Shown: positions 21,386 to 33,577, counted from the stretch's first letter. The stretch is DNA of 64,000 nucleotides from Nocardioides cavernae (GCF_013410035.1 NZ_JACCBW010000001.1:186001-250000); one strand, 5' to 3'. Notes: a model not told the origin generated them from the sequence alone. Translations and numbers: made by a program.

Positions 21386-21464
21386 TCCGAGGGCTGCACG
21401 ACCCCCTCCACAGGCGGGTTCCACGGACCGAGCGAGTGTCGGTGGGCTCTGGTTGAGTAGGTCC

Positions 21465-22853
21465 ATGGAGAGCACCACCACCCACCTCGAGGCGCGGGCC
21501 GTCGGCCTGCACGACCTCGCCGAGGGTGCCCTGCTCGCCGAGGCCACCGAGGTCGAGGCGGTGCTGCGGGAGGCGGAGGTGCACAAGCTCCGCATCGCCT
21601 ACCAGTGGGCCGTCGCGCACCCCGCACTCGACTCGTGCCACACCCCGGCCGGACCGGCCCTGCCCACCGCGCTGACCGAGCCGGAGACCCTCGGCGGTGC
21701 GGGCACTCCCGCAGTGGCAGCGTTCACCCCCGAGCCGCTCGGGGTCGCCCTCGGCTGCCCCACCGCGGCGGCGTCCTCGCTGCTGGCCGACAGCCTCGAC
21801 CTGCACCACCGGCTCCCACTGCTGTGGGACCAGACCCGCGCCCAGCTCGTGCCCGCGTGGAAGGCACGGCGCGTCGCCGCCCGCACCCGACACCTGCCCG
21901 CCGAGGCGGCCGCATGGGTGGACCGGCAGGTCGTCGGGCGCGTCTCGTCCCTCTCGGCCCCCGCCCTGGACCGGCTCGTCGCCCATGCCGCTGCTCGCTG
22001 CGACGGCGACGCCGCGGCCGACCGCGAAGCCGCGGCACGTGCCGGCTGGGACGTGAGGCTGGTCCACCCCGATCCGCACCGCTACGCCGGCACCTCCGAG
22101 CTGCACGCCGTCGGCGACACGCTCGACCTCACCCGGTTCCACGACGTCGTCTGCGCAGAGGCCGAGGCTCTCGCTGCGCTGGGCGACACCGACGACCTCG
22201 GACCGCGCAAGGCGAAGGCCCTCGGCGTGATCGCCGACGCTCAGGCGCGCCTCGACCTGATGACCCTCGAGGCAGGGTCCGACCCAGACGCCTGCGACGC
22301 GGACGCCCACGAGCTGGCCCGCCGCGAGGCTCTCGGTCGACGCGACGCGAAGGTCCGGCTCTACCTCCACGCCTCCCTCGCCGACGTCCTCGTCCCCGCT
22401 GGCCCCTCGGGTCGGGCGGGGACCGTGGAGACCCTCGGACCCGTCACGCTCGACGTGATCCGCGAGTGGGCCGGCAGGTCCCGGGTCACCATCCAGCCCG
22501 TCGTCCACGTCACCTCGGAGGACCGCTGGTCCGTCGACCGCCACGACGCACCGCCTCGGATGGCCGACCAGGTCCGGCTCCGTGACGAGACCTGCGTCTT
22601 CCCGTGGTGCGGGCGAGCATCACGCCAGTGCGACCTCGACCACACCGACCCCTACCGCGACCCGGACGACGGCGGCCCACCGGGCCAGACGTCGGCCGAC
22701 CGGCTCGCCCCACTGTGTCGACGACACCACCGGGCGAAGACCACCGGCTCCTGGACCTACGAACGCACCAGCCCCGGCACCTACCTCTGGACCGGCCCGT
22801 CCGGGCTCGGCGTGCTCGTCACCCCGCGCGGCACCGTCGCCGTCCCGTCCTGA
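21465..22853 (+). CDS. DUF222/13E12-family HNH endonuclease-like protein
   Basis: A 462-aa member of the actinobacterial DUF222 family (the 13E12 repeat family of mycobacteria). The N-terminal two-thirds is the alpha-helical DUF222 region. The C-terminus is an HNH nuclease domain with the zinc/catalytic residues in CVFPWCGRASRQCDLDHTDP and LAPLCRRHHRAKTTGSW. These proteins occur in many dispersed copies in actinobacterial genomes and are suspected, but not proven, to be mobile or selfish DNA. The ATG at 21465 is used; a TTG four codons earlier is possible. No flanking repeats were seen. Confidence 0.9.
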   Translation: MESTTTHLEARAVGLHDLAEGALLAEATEVEAVLREAEVHKLRIAYQWAVAHPALDSCHTPAGPALPTALTEPETLGGAGTPAVAAFTPEPLGVALGCPTAAASSLLADSLDLHHRLPLLWDQTRAQLVPAWKARRVAARTRHLPAEAAAWVDRQVVGRVSSLSAPALDRLVAHAAARCDGDAAADREAAARAGWDVRLVHPDPHRYAGTSELHAVGDTLDLTRFHDVVCAEAEALAALGDTDDLGPRKAKALGVIADAQARLDLMTLEAGSDPDACDADAHELARREALGRRDAKVRLYLHASLADVLVPAGPSGRAGTVETLGPVTLDVIREWAGRSRVTIQPVVHVTSEDRWSVDRHDAPPRMADQVRLRDETCVFPWCGRASRQCDLDHTDPYRDPDDGGPPGQTSADRLAPLCRRHHRAKTTGSWTYERTSPGTYLWTGPSGLGVLVTPRGTVAVPS

Positions 22854-22885
22854 GACCTCTCACGACTCGCGTTCGACGCGGACGG

Positions 22886-22984
22886 TCAGCCGCGCTTGCG
22901 CCTCCTGAGCATCCACGCCACGACCGCCACGAGCGCGAGCAGGACCACGAGCTCGAGGCCGCCGATGTCCGATGCCGGGACGGC
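22886..22984 (-). other. Possible very short membrane peptide or C-terminal anchor remnant
   Basis: This minus-strand frame, bounded by two in-frame TGA codons, encodes 32 residues: AVPASDIGGLEL, a single hydrophobic segment (VVLLALVAVVAWML) and a basic tail RRRKRG. That is the shape of a surface-protein C-terminal anchor or a one-helix small membrane protein. A GGAGG lies 7 nt before the GTC that opens the frame, but GTC is not a normal start and the only internal starts are GTG/ATG inside the helix. It lies just downstream of proB, before the IS insertion. It may be a decayed gene end. Confidence 0.25.
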
Positions 22985-23018
22985 TCAGCCTCCGGCAGCC
23001 GACCCGCAGCGCCCTAGA

Positions 23019-24090
23019 TGTACCCGGCCATCAGGTTGGTAGCAGTCTGCTGATCGGGGGCTTGCCCTCGAGTGCGCTGTGGCGGCGTTGAGTGTTGTAG
23101 TACTCGAGCCAGGGCGCAAGTGCCTCGGTGCGCTGGTCGTTGCTGGTGAAAATCTGGCGGTAGGCCCACTCGGTGGCCAGGGTGCGGTTGAGTCGTTCGA
23201 CCTTGCCGTTCTGCCAGGGGCAGTGAGGGCTGATGAACTTCTGCCGGATCTGGTGCGCTGCGCAGACCTCGCGCAGCGACCACTTGTAGGCCCAGGCGTT
23301 GTCGGTCATCAGCCGCTCTATGCGGGTGATGCCGTGAGCGGCGAAGTAGTCGATGGCGCGTTCGAGGAACCCGGCGCACGTGGCGCCCTTCTCATCAGGC
23401 AGCACCTCGCTGTAGGCCAACCGGGAGTGGTCGTCGACGAGAGAATGGACGAAGTCGAAGCCCGGACCGTTGACCCGGTCGCGTGGGATCTGTCGTCCGT
23501 GGACCCGCCAGCCGCCACCGTCGGGGATCCGGCCGAGCTTCTTGACGTCCATGTGAACCAGCTCTCCCGGCTTGTCGCGTTCGTAGCGCACCGCGGTCTG
23601 TTTTGAGGACCGGATCACCTCACCGGTCATCGGGTCGAGCTCGCGTAGGTAGGGCACCTGGTGGCGGCGCAGGATCCGCGACACCGTCCGGGCCGGCACG
23701 CCGACCTTCGGACCGAGGGTGTCCGGTCCTTCACGGTGCTTGGCACGAGCAGCCACCACCGCGGCCTCGGCTTCGGGGCTGGTCTTGGCCGGCATCGTGT
23801 GCGGTCGCGAGGACCGGTCGTGCAGACCCGCCAGCCCTTCGTCGTCGTAGCGGTCGATCCACTTCTTGACGCACTTGCGAGAGACACCCATCGCGGACGC
23901 GATGTGCGCCTTGGGCATGCCACCTCGGTGGCGTTCAACGATCAGCAACCGGCCATGGAAGGTCAGCCGGGCATTACCGTGGGACACGAGAACCTCCGGT
24001 TGGGAGTGGGCCTTAGACAAGCCACATCCCACTCGGAGGTTCTCGCTCGTTCAACCAGGCTCGCTGCTACCAACGTCCTGGCCGGGTACA
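23019..24090 (-). mobile_element. IS481-family insertion sequence, complete (1072 bp)
   Basis: The element is bounded by 27-bp imperfect terminal inverted repeats, 23019-23045 and 24064-24090. They start TGTACCCGGCCA and end TTGGTAGCAG around a 5-bp variable centre, with 24 of 27 bases identical. The TGT...ACA termini are typical for IS481. It carries one intact transposase and a perfect 6-bp target duplication, so the insertion is probably recent and the element may still be active. Confidence 0.93.
23031..23987 (-). CDS. IS481-family DDE transposase
   Basis: A 318-aa transposase with an N-terminal helix-turn-helix (AHIASAMGVSRKCVKKWIDR) and a second HTH region (KVGVPARTVSRILRRH). The rve/DDE integrase core follows: first Asp in ELVHMDVKKLGRI, second in ERLMTDNAWAY, catalytic Glu in WQNGKVERLNRTL. 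It ends with the family's YYNTQRRHSALEGKPPISRL. The GTG at 23987 gives the customary IS481 start SHGNARLTFHGR. The frame extends upstream to 24032, but that part overlaps the terminal region. The stop lies within the left inverted repeat. There are no frameshifts. Confidence 0.95.
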   Translation of the reverse strand: MSHGNARLTFHGRLLIVERHRGGMPKAHIASAMGVSRKCVKKWIDRYDDEGLAGLHDRSSRPHTMPAKTSPEAEAAVVAARAKHREGPDTLGPKVGVPARTVSRILRRHQVPYLRELDPMTGEVIRSSKQTAVRYERDKPGELVHMDVKKLGRIPDGGGWRVHGRQIPRDRVNGPGFDFVHSLVDDHSRLAYSEVLPDEKGATCAGFLERAIDYFAAHGITRIERLMTDNAWAYKWSLREVCAAHQIRQKFISPHCPWQNGKVERLNRTLATEWAYRQIFTSNDQRTEALAPWLEYYNTQRRHSALEGKPPISRLLPT

Positions 24091-24091
24091 C

Positions 24092-25210
24092 CTAGAGCAG
24101 GACGAGGTCGTCGCGGTGGATGACCTCACGCTCGTACGCCGCCCCGAGGGCGGCCTTGAGCTCACTGGTCGAGCGGCCGAGGAGGGCGGGCAGCTCGTCG
24201 GCGTCGAAGTTCACGAGGCCTCGCGCGACCACGGAGCCGTCGGGGTCCAGCAGGTCGACGGCGTCACCGGCGACGAAGGTGCCGCCGACAGCCGTCACGC
24301 CCGCCGCGAGCAGCGAGGCGCGGCGCTCGACGACCGCGCGCACGGCACCCGCGTCGAGGGTCAGCGTCCCCTGACCGGAGGTGGCGTGGGCGAGCCACAG
24401 CAGCCGGGTCGGCCGGCGCTTGCCGGTCGCCTTGAAGAGGGTGCCGACCTCGGCACCCGAGAGGGCGGCGGCGGCCTGCTCGGCGGAGGTGAGCACGACG
24501 TGGATGCCGGCGCCGGTCGCGATCCGGGCGGCGTCCACCTTGGTGGTCATGCCGCCGGTGCCGACGCCCGAGGCGCCGGCCGCGCCGATCGTCACCGTCG
24601 CGAGGTCGGCCTCGGAGCGGACCACGGGCACGAGGCTCGAGCCCGGTCGTGACGGCGGGCCGTCGTAGAGCCCGTCGACGTCGGAGAGCAGGACGAGCAG
24701 GTCGGCGTGCACGAGGTGGGCGACGAGCGCGGCGAGCCGGTCGTTGTCACCGAAGCGGATCTCGGAGGTGGCGACGGTGTCGTTCTCGTTGACGATCGGG
24801 ACCACGCCGAGCTCGAGGAGCTTGGCGAAGGTCTGGTGCGCGTTGCGGTAGTGCGCGCGGCGGGTGACGTCGTCGACGGTGAGGAGCACCTGCCCGGTCA
24901 CGATGCCGTGCCGGGCGAACTCCTCCTGGTAGCGGTGCGCGAGCAGGCCCTGGCCGACCGAGGCGGCCGCCTGCTGGGCAGCCAGTCCGCGCGGGCGGGC
25001 GCGGAGGCCGAGCGGGGCCAGCCCGGCGGCGATCGCGCCGGACGACACGAGGACCACCTCGGCCCCCGCCCCGCGTGCGGCGGCGAGCACCTCGACGAGC
25101 TGGCGTACGCGCGCGGGGTCGATGCCGCCGGCGGCGGTCGTCAGCGACGACGAGCCGACCTTGACGACGATGCGCCGAGCCGCGCGCACCAGCCCCGCGC
25201 GGTCGCTCAC
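24092..25210 (-). CDS. proB: ProB, glutamate 5-kinase
   Basis: ProB phosphorylates glutamate in the first step of proline synthesis. The 372-aa protein has the amino-acid-kinase core ([59 protein letters not shown]) and a C-terminal PUA domain (~residues 280-355). It is the last gene of the obgE-proB coupling: its ATG overlaps the obgE stop by 4 bp. The IS481-type element inserted exactly at the stop codon leaves the protein unchanged but replaces everything downstream. proA, often the next gene, is not in the window. Confidence 0.97.
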   Translation of the reverse strand: MSDRAGLVRAARRIVVKVGSSSLTTAAGGIDPARVRQLVEVLAAARGAGAEVVLVSSGAIAAGLAPLGLRARPRGLAAQQAAASVGQGLLAHRYQEEFARHGIVTGQVLLTVDDVTRRAHYRNAHQTFAKLLELGVVPIVNENDTVATSEIRFGDNDRLAALVAHLVHADLLVLLSDVDGLYDGPPSRPGSSLVPVVRSEADLATVTIGAAGASGVGTGGMTTKVDAARIATGAGIHVVLTSAEQAAAALSGAEVGTLFKATGKRRPTRLLWLAHATSGQGTLTLDAGAVRAVVERRASLLAAGVTAVGGTFVAGDAVDLLDPDGSVVARGLVNFDADELPALLGRSTSELKAALGAAYEREVIHRDDLVLL

Positions 25211-26793
25211 TCCTCGCCGTCCCAGTCGGGGTCGTCCTTGCTCCCGATCTCGTAGGCCATCGGGCCGACACCGGAGCTGCCCGTGCTGCGCGACCGCGTC
25301 TTCTTGGACTTGCCCTCGTCGAGGCGGCGGGCCACGTCGGCGCGTGCCTCCTCCTCGGCCTTGGACTCCATGCCCTCCGCGATGTCGCGGCGGCGACCGC
25401 GGGCCGGGCGCTCCTCGCGGAGCCGCTCGTCCTCACCGCGGCGACCGAGCATCTCCGCGCCGGCCTCGATGCTCGGCTTGAAGTCGAAGACGACCGAGTT
25501 GCTCTCGGGACCGATGACCACGGTGTCGCCCTCCTGGGCGCCCATCCTGGCCAGCCTGAGCTCGACGCCGAGACGGTTGAGGCGGTCGGCCAGGAAGCCC
25601 ACGGCCTCCTCGTTGCTGAAGTCGGTCTGGCGCACCCACCGCTCGGGCTTGGTGCCGCGCACCCGCCAGACACGCTGTCCCGAGTCCGACGACGGGTCGT
25701 CGGTCTCGACGACCTCGAAGTCGTCGCCGCCGTCCACCGCCCGCGGGCGCAGCACGATCCGCTCGGCCACGACCTCGGGAGTCGCCTCGCGGGCGGCGAC
25801 CACGATCTCGGCCATCGCGAACGTCAGCTCGCGCAGCCCGGCGCCGGAGGCGGCGCTGACCTCGAAGACACGCAGCCCACGGCCACGGAGCTCCTCGACG
25901 ACCATGTCGGCGATGTCCTGACCGTCGGGCACGTCGACCTTGTTGAGCGCGACCAGCCGCGGCCGGTCCTCCAGCCCGCCGTAGCGCGTCAGCTCGCCCT
26001 CGATGACGTCCAGGTCGTCCAGCGGGTTGCGGCCCGGCTCGATCGACGCCGTGTCGACGACGTGGACCAGCGCGGCACAGCGCTCGATGTGGCGCAGGAA
26101 GTCGTGGCCGAGGCCGCGTCCCTCGGCGGCACCCTCGATCAGGCCGGGCACGTCGGCGACCACGAAGGTGGTCTCACCGGCGGTCACCACGCCGAGGTTG
26201 GGGATGAGGGTGGTGAACGGGTAGTCGGCGATCTTGGGCCGGGCCCGGGACATCGCGGCGATGAGCGAGGACTTCCCGGCGCTCGGGAAGCCGACCAGGC
26301 CGATGTCGGCGACGACCTTCAGCTCGAGGCGTACGACCAGCTCGTCGCCGGGCTCCCCCAGCAGCGCGAAGCCGGGAGCCTTGCGCTTCGACGAGGCCAG
26401 CGCGGCGTTGCCGAGGCCGCCTCGACCGCCCGCCGCGACGACGAGGGTCGTGCCGTGCCCGACGAGGTCGGCCAGCACGGTGCCGTCGGCGTCCTTGACG
26501 AGGGTGCCGTCCGGGACGGGCAGCACGAGGTCCTTGCCGTTGCCGCCGTTCTTGTGGTCGCCGGCGCCCTGGCCGCCGTTGTCGGCCTTGCGCTTGGGGC
26601 TGTGGTGGTAGTCGACGAGCGTGGTGACGCTCGTGTCCACCTGCAGGATGATCGAGCCGCCCTGGCCGCCGTTGCCGCCGTCGGGGCCGCCGAGCGGCTT
26701 GAACTTCTCGCGCTTGACCGAGGCCACGCCGTTGCCGCCCCGTCCGGCCGCGAGGTGCAGCGTGACCTGGTCGACGAAGGTGGGGATGGCCAT
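25207..26793 (-). CDS. obgE: ObgE/CgtA, ribosome-associated GTPase
   Basis: An essential GTPase involved in 50S assembly and stress/ppGpp signalling. The 528-aa protein has the glycine-rich Obg domain (residues 1-~158; [21 protein letters not shown]). The G domain carries P-loop GFPSAGKSS (168-176), DVPGLIEGA and NKVD. An OCT domain ([16 protein letters not shown]-like region, ~350-430) follows. A charged C-terminal extension of some 90 residues is present, as is common in actinobacteria. It follows rplU and rpmA in the usual order, with a hairpin between rpmA and obgE, and overlaps proB by 4 bp. Confidence 0.97.
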   Translation of the reverse strand: MAIPTFVDQVTLHLAAGRGGNGVASVKREKFKPLGGPDGGNGGQGGSIILQVDTSVTTLVDYHHSPKRKADNGGQGAGDHKNGGNGKDLVLPVPDGTLVKDADGTVLADLVGHGTTLVVAAGGRGGLGNAALASSKRKAPGFALLGEPGDELVVRLELKVVADIGLVGFPSAGKSSLIAAMSRARPKIADYPFTTLIPNLGVVTAGETTFVVADVPGLIEGAAEGRGLGHDFLRHIERCAALVHVVDTASIEPGRNPLDDLDVIEGELTRYGGLEDRPRLVALNKVDVPDGQDIADMVVEELRGRGLRVFEVSAASGAGLRELTFAMAEIVVAAREATPEVVAERIVLRPRAVDGGDDFEVVETDDPSSDSGQRVWRVRGTKPERWVRQTDFSNEEAVGFLADRLNRLGVELRLARMGAQEGDTVVIGPESNSVVFDFKPSIEAGAEMLGRRGEDERLREERPARGRRRDIAEGMESKAEEEARADVARRLDEGKSKKTRSRSTGSSGVGPMAYEIGSKDDPDWDGEE

Positions 26794-26821
26794 GGGGTTC
26801 CTATCGGTGGTGGTGCAAAGA

Positions 26822-26853
26822 CGAAGGGCGCCCCCAGACAGGGACGCCCTTCG
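26822..26853 (-). terminator. Hairpin between rpmA and obgE (terminator or attenuator)
   Basis: Perfect 9-bp arms CGAAGGGCG (26822-26830) and CGCCCTTCG (26845-26853) enclose a 14-nt loop in the 86-bp gap. No strong U-tract follows on the minus strand, so partial termination, an mRNA-processing stem or attenuation between the abundant ribosomal-protein message and obgE is more likely than a full stop. Confidence 0.6.
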
Positions 26854-26879
26854 CAGAGAGGTTCAGTGTCGCGGTGACG

Positions 26880-27134
26880 TCACTCGCCGGGGACGATGTT
26901 GACGACCTTGCGACCGCGGCGGGTGCCGAACTCGACGGCGCCGGCCTGGAGGGCGAACAGCGTGTCGTCGCCGCCACGACCCACACCGGTGCCCGGGTGG
27001 AAGTGGGTGCCGCGCTGGCGCACGATGATCTCGCCGGCGCCGACGACCTGGCCGCCGAAGCGCTTCACGCCGAGGCGCTGCGCGTTGGAGTCACGACCGT
27101 TCTTGGTGCTCGCAGCACCCTTCTTGTGAGCCAT
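26880..27134 (-). CDS. rpmA: RpmA, ribosomal protein bL27
   Basis: The 84-aa bL27 of the large subunit lies at the peptidyl-transferase centre. It begins [20 protein letters not shown] without the cleavable N-terminal extension found in Firmicutes, and contains [20 protein letters not shown] and [12 protein letters not shown]. It is the second gene of rplU-rpmA, 43 bp after rplU, and is separated from obgE by a hairpin. Confidence 0.98.
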   Translation of the reverse strand: MAHKKGAASTKNGRDSNAQRLGVKRFGGQVVGAGEIIVRQRGTHFHPGTGVGRGGDDTLFALQAGAVEFGTRRGRKVVNIVPGE

Positions 27135-27177
27135 GGTTCAGTCCTTCGGGAATGAGTGGTCGTCCTCGAGCGAGAGC

Positions 27178-27477
27178 TCAGAGGGAGATGTCGGTGACCT
27201 TGACCTGGGTGTACTTCTGGCGGTGGCCCTGGCGCTTCTTGTAGCCGGTCTTGTTCTTGTACTTCTGGATGATGATCTTCGGGCCCTTGGTGCGCCCGGT
27301 GACCTCGACGGTCACGCTGGCCTTGTCGAGGCCCGTCGCGGTGACCTTGTCGCCGTCGACGACCATCACCACGGGAAGGGTCATGGTGTCACCGGTGGCG
27401 GCCATCGCGTCGATCTCGATGACGTCGCCGACGGCAACCTTCTGCTGCTTGCTGCCACTGCGCACGACTGCGTACAC
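27178..27477 (-). CDS. rplU: RplU, ribosomal protein bL21
   Basis: The 99-aa bL21 binds 23S rRNA on the large subunit. It begins MYAVVRSGSKQQKVAVGDVI and ends with the basic tail KNKTGYKKRQGHRQKYTQVK. It has its own promoter about 100 bp upstream (27578-27607) and an approximately 90-nt leader, which could hold an autoregulatory site, as bL21 leaders do in Firmicutes. rpmA follows at 43 bp. Confidence 0.98.
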   Translation of the reverse strand: MYAVVRSGSKQQKVAVGDVIEIDAMAATGDTMTLPVVMVVDGDKVTATGLDKASVTVEVTGRTKGPKIIIQKYKNKTGYKKRQGHRQKYTQVKVTDISL

Positions 27478-27577
27478 GGCGAGTCACTCTCCTCAGAACT
27501 ACAGGTGATGAAAACTGGTGGGACTGCGCACGACACCGCCTGGAACTCGGGCGAGGTACGCCGCGTGGCGGGCGCGC

Positions 27578-27607
27578 AGAATCGGTGTGTCGAACACCGA
27601 GGGTCAA
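27578..27607 (-). promoter_or_regulatory. Promoter of rplU-rpmA, with palindrome in the spacer
   Basis: On the minus strand a -35 TTGACC (27602-27607) and a -10 GATTCT (27578-27583) are separated by 18 bp. The spacer carries an inverted repeat, CGGTGT/ACACCG around GTCGA (27583-27599). The -35 is close to consensus. The transcription start would fall near 27571, leaving a leader of about 94 nt. Confidence 0.6.
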
Positions 27608-27685
27608 GAGTACGGGATCGGGTGGCGACCGGGCAAAACGACGTCCTGCCGCCCGCGTCACGCCGCTCCCGCGACTCCAGACACC

Positions 27686-31009
<3,324 letters not shown>

Positions 31010-31347
31010 GTGACGCTCCTCGGGCACCGTCGCGGTGCCGATACGGCGTCCACCGTTCTCGGTCGGCGATCCCGGGGACGCAAAGCTTCAGTGGCGGCGA
31101 CACCCTCCGCGTGTGTGCGTCTCCCTGCGGCTGTCGGTCACCCGCCGCGGTCGCCGGGCCGTCGCAGTCGCTGTCACCGACTCCTGTGGCCGCGTCGCGG
31201 TCCGGTGACGTCCACCCACCGGGGGTGCCGACCGTCACCCCAGCGAACAGGGAGCGGACGGCGAGAACGTCGTCGGCTCGACGTGGTCCCGACGGTCGTC
31301 GGGGACGTCGAACGTGGCGAGTATCGCACAGACCCGGTCGCGGCGCC
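31010..31347 (-). other. 338-bp region upstream of rne: leader with hairpin, no gene
   Basis: No supported gene lies here. The only notable frame on the minus strand has composition unlike its neighbours. On the minus strand a GATACT (31320-31325) could be a -10 giving a leader of about 300 nt. Near the rne start there is a perfect 7-bp hairpin with a 3-nt loop (31023-31039) directly in front of the ribosome-binding site. A long structured leader fits the autoregulation known for rne in Escherichia coli. Extending that here is inference. Confidence 0.5.
31023..31039 (-). promoter_or_regulatory. Hairpin abutting the rne ribosome-binding site
   Basis: GGCACCG and CGGTGCC arms with a 3-nt loop end 2-3 nt before AGGAG of the rne start. 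RNase cleavage of, or protein binding to, this stem could control translation. Confidence 0.5.
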
Positions 31348-32067
31348 CTATGCCCGGGCGGCCAGCGGGTCGCCGACCTCGCCGGAGCCGAGCAGCGGCC
31401 CCTGGGCGAGGCGGGTCATCAGGGGCGCCGGTCCGGCGGCGAGCCCGGCGACGGCCTCGAGCCCGCGCAGCACGTCGTCGGGGCGTACGGCGGGGGTGCC
31501 GTGGCGCAGCACGACGTCGAGGGTCGTACGGCCCTCGCCGGCCGGCAGCACGTGGAGGGCGACCACGGCGCCGCGCGCGTCGAACTCCCGCATGCCCTTC
31601 TTCGTCATCCGCTCCACGAGCGCCTCGTCGGCAGCGAGGAAGCGGGCGACCGCGTCGGTGGTCGCGGCGTGGTCGGCGTCGACCTCGATGTGCCAGCGGC
31701 TGCCCTCGAGCAGGTCGGAGAGGGACCCGCCGGGCGACTCGACGACCTCGAGGACGTCGAGGCCGGGGGGCAGCGCCTCGTCGAGCATGGCGTGCACGTC
31801 GGTCGGGACGACGACCTCGGCCAGGGCGAGCTCGAGGTACTCCGCCTCGCTGGCCGAGCCGGTGGGTGCGGCGCCGGCGTAGGAGATCCGCGGGTGCGGG
31901 TTGAAGCCCGAGGAGTACGCCATCGGCACGCGGGCGCGGAACACCGCGCGCTCGAACGCACGACTGAAGTCGCGGTGGCTGGTGAAGCGCAGTCGACCGC
32001 GCTTGGCGTAGCGCACGCGGAGGCGCTGGACGGGCGGGGCCTGCTGCTCGGGCTGCTGCTGGGGCAC
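31348..32067 (-). CDS. TIGR03936/DUF2344 family protein, partner of the radical-SAM protein at 52412
   Basis: A 239-aa protein of the DUF2344 (TIGR03936) family, recognised from RLRVRYAKRGRLRFTSHRDF, FERAVFRARVPMAYSSGFNP and HPRISYAGAAPTG. In most actinobacteria this gene directly follows the TIGR03960 radical-SAM gene and precedes rne, and in some genomes the two are fused. Here the partner is 20 kb away. The biochemical role is unknown; a link to RNA or cofactor modification is inferred from the pairing. The GTG at 32067 is used because TATCCT ends 8 nt before it (leaderless). A TTG at 32076 would overlap that -10. Confidence 0.85.
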   Translation of the reverse strand: MPQQQPEQQAPPVQRLRVRYAKRGRLRFTSHRDFSRAFERAVFRARVPMAYSSGFNPHPRISYAGAAPTGSASEAEYLELALAEVVVPTDVHAMLDEALPPGLDVLEVVESPGGSLSDLLEGSRWHIEVDADHAATTDAVARFLAADEALVERMTKKGMREFDARGAVVALHVLPAGEGRTTLDVVLRHGTPAVRPDDVLRGLEAVAGLAAGPAPLMTRLAQGPLLGSGEVGDPLAARA

Positions 32068-32075
32068 GGCTGTCA

Positions 32076-32081
32076 AGGATA
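32076..32081 (-). promoter_or_regulatory. -10 element before the DUF2344 gene
   Basis: Minus-strand TATCCT ends 8 nt before the GTG at 32067 and matches TANNNT. It would give this gene its own leaderless promoter now that the upstream partner gene is displaced. Confidence 0.45.
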
Positions 32082-32095
32082 GTCAGGGGACGGGT

Positions 32096-32101
32096 TAGCC
32101 T
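32096..32101 (+). promoter_or_regulatory. -10 element at the left end of the glycan island
   Basis: Plus-strand TAGCCT lies 48 nt before the GTG at 32150, with a TGTCAA (32071-32076) 19 bp upstream as a possible -35. It would be divergent from the DUF2344 promoter. Confidence 0.4.
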
Positions 32102-32149
32102 GCGGGCCGGGCATCACCGAGGACGCACGAACAGACGGGGGTCGTACGA

Positions 32150-33577
32150 GTGCGCACAGAGACCGTCCGCGCCGAGGCGCGGGCACGACGCGGCACCCTG
32201 CGTGCCCACGTCCTCCTGGCCGTGGCGCTGGCGGTGATCGCCATCGGCCTCGTGGTGCGCGCCGGGGAGAGCATGCCGATGAGCGCCGTCGACGAGCACA
32301 TGCACCTCGACACTCACGTGCGCGTGCACGAGGGTGGCTACCCCCACCGCGGGTCCCTGATGACGATGGACGTCGTGCGCGAGTGGGCCTGCGGGGTCGG
32401 GCACGAGGCCGGCGCCGCCATGGCCCCCTGCGACCACCCCGACCTGGGCCCCAACTCGCTGCCCTCGGGCATCTACACGACGGGCTACATCCACTACCCC
32501 ACCTACTTCGTGGTCGGTGAGGCCTACCGCGCCGTCGAGGACGCGGTCGCCGACCCCGACTCGTGGGTCGACACCTACCGCCGCTACGCCGCCCTGGTCA
32601 CCATCGCCGGACTGCTGGTCTGCCTGCTCGCGGGTCGCTCCCTCGGCTTCCGCGGCGCCGCGCTCCTCGCCGCCACGCTCGGCCCCTCGGCCGCGGCCGG
32701 CATCCTGCTCTTCGGCACGATCGCCAACCCGCAGGCCGCGGCGGTCCTGGTCGGGGCGCTGATCGCCTGGAGCGGCATCCGCTGGATGCAGACCGGACGC
32801 GGCTTCTGGTGGCTCGCCGCCGCCACGGCCCTCGCCTCGGGTGTCGCGGTCACCCACTCGCTGCCGGCCGGCGCGTTCATCCTCGCCATCCTCGGCGCGG
32901 TCGTCCTGCGCCGGTTCGGGTGGCGGGTGACCGGACCCTGGGACCCCCGCTGGTGGCAGGCCGCGGTCCTCGGTGCCGTGGTCGTGCTGCCGGTGCTCGT
33001 CTTCGGCTGGTGGATCTCCTCGCACGCCACCATCACCAACGACGAGCTCTACGCCTTCGTCGCGCTCGACTCGTGGCAGACCGTGGTCGCGGGGGCCGCC
33101 GAGGAGCTCGTGAACATCCACAGCCCGTGGTACGTCACCGGCTCGCTGGGCATCGGCGTCGACGGGACGTTCTTCCAGCGCCTGCTGCGCGCCGGAAGCG
33201 GAGGCCTGCCGATGTGGCAGACCATCGCCGTGTACGCCGTCCTGGCCGTCTGCACGGCCCGGTTCGGCGCGCACGTGCTCGGCCGCCGCCACGCCGGGTC
33301 CGAGGCGGGGCCCGGCTCCCCCCGCACCTTCTCCCCCACGGCCCTCCTCACCGCGTGCACCCTCGTCGGCGTGATGGTCTACCCGGTGCTGCTGCGCGTC
33401 AGCAACGCCCTCAACGTCGGCTTCGACTTCCCCGTGGTCGCGCGCTACTCGATCGGCTTCGCCCCCCTCATGGTGTGGCTGGTGCTCCTGCTCGTGCGCG
33501 GTCGCCCGGTGGTGGTCGTGTCCCTGGCCGCCCTGGCCGCCGCCACCCCGCTCGCCGTCGGCCTGGCGATCTGGTGA
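32150..33577 (+). CDS. DUF2142-like multi-pass membrane protein, paralog 1 (GT-C fold suspected)
   Basis: A 475-aa membrane protein with about 10-11 hydrophobic segments. After helix 1 an extracytoplasmic loop carries SAVDEHMHLDTHVRVHEGGYP, which resembles the DExxH loop of DUF2142 and GT-C glycosyltransferases that use lipid-linked sugars. GYIHYPTYF and DTYRRYAAL follow. The GTG start is at 32150. The next gene is a close paralog whose GTG overlaps this stop by 4 bp (GTGA). The likely role is transfer of a sugar or other group from a polyprenyl carrier to a wall or capsule polymer, but the donor and acceptor are unknown and the family match is by motif only. Confidence 0.7.
   Translation: MRTETVRAEARARRGTLRAHVLLAVALAVIAIGLVVRAGESMPMSAVDEHMHLDTHVRVHEGGYPHRGSLMTMDVVREWACGVGHEAGAAMAPCDHPDLGPNSLPSGIYTTGYIHYPTYFVVGEAYRAVEDAVADPDSWVDTYRRYAALVTIAGLLVCLLAGRSLGFRGAALLAATLGPSAAAGILLFGTIANPQAAAVLVGALIAWSGIRWMQTGRGFWWLAAATALASGVAVTHSLPAGAFILAILGAVVLRRFGWRVTGPWDPRWWQAAVLGAVVVLPVLVFGWWISSHATITNDELYAFVALDSWQTVVAGAAEELVNIHSPWYVTGSLGIGVDGTFFQRLLRAGSGGLPMWQTIAVYAVLAVCTARFGAHVLGRRHAGSEAGPGSPRTFSPTALLTACTLVGVMVYPVLLRVSNALNVGFDFPVVARYSIGFAPLMVWLVLLLVRGRPVVVVSLAALAAATPLAVGLAIW

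Larger units (their letters stand above)
23013..24096. repeat. Target-site duplication CCTAGA flanking the IS481-type element
   Basis: CCTAGA occurs immediately left (23013-23018) and right (24091-24096) of the insertion sequence, a perfect 6-bp duplication. The right copy contains the proB stop codon (TAG on the minus strand), so the insertion hit the stop codon and the duplication preserved it. Confidence 0.9.
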
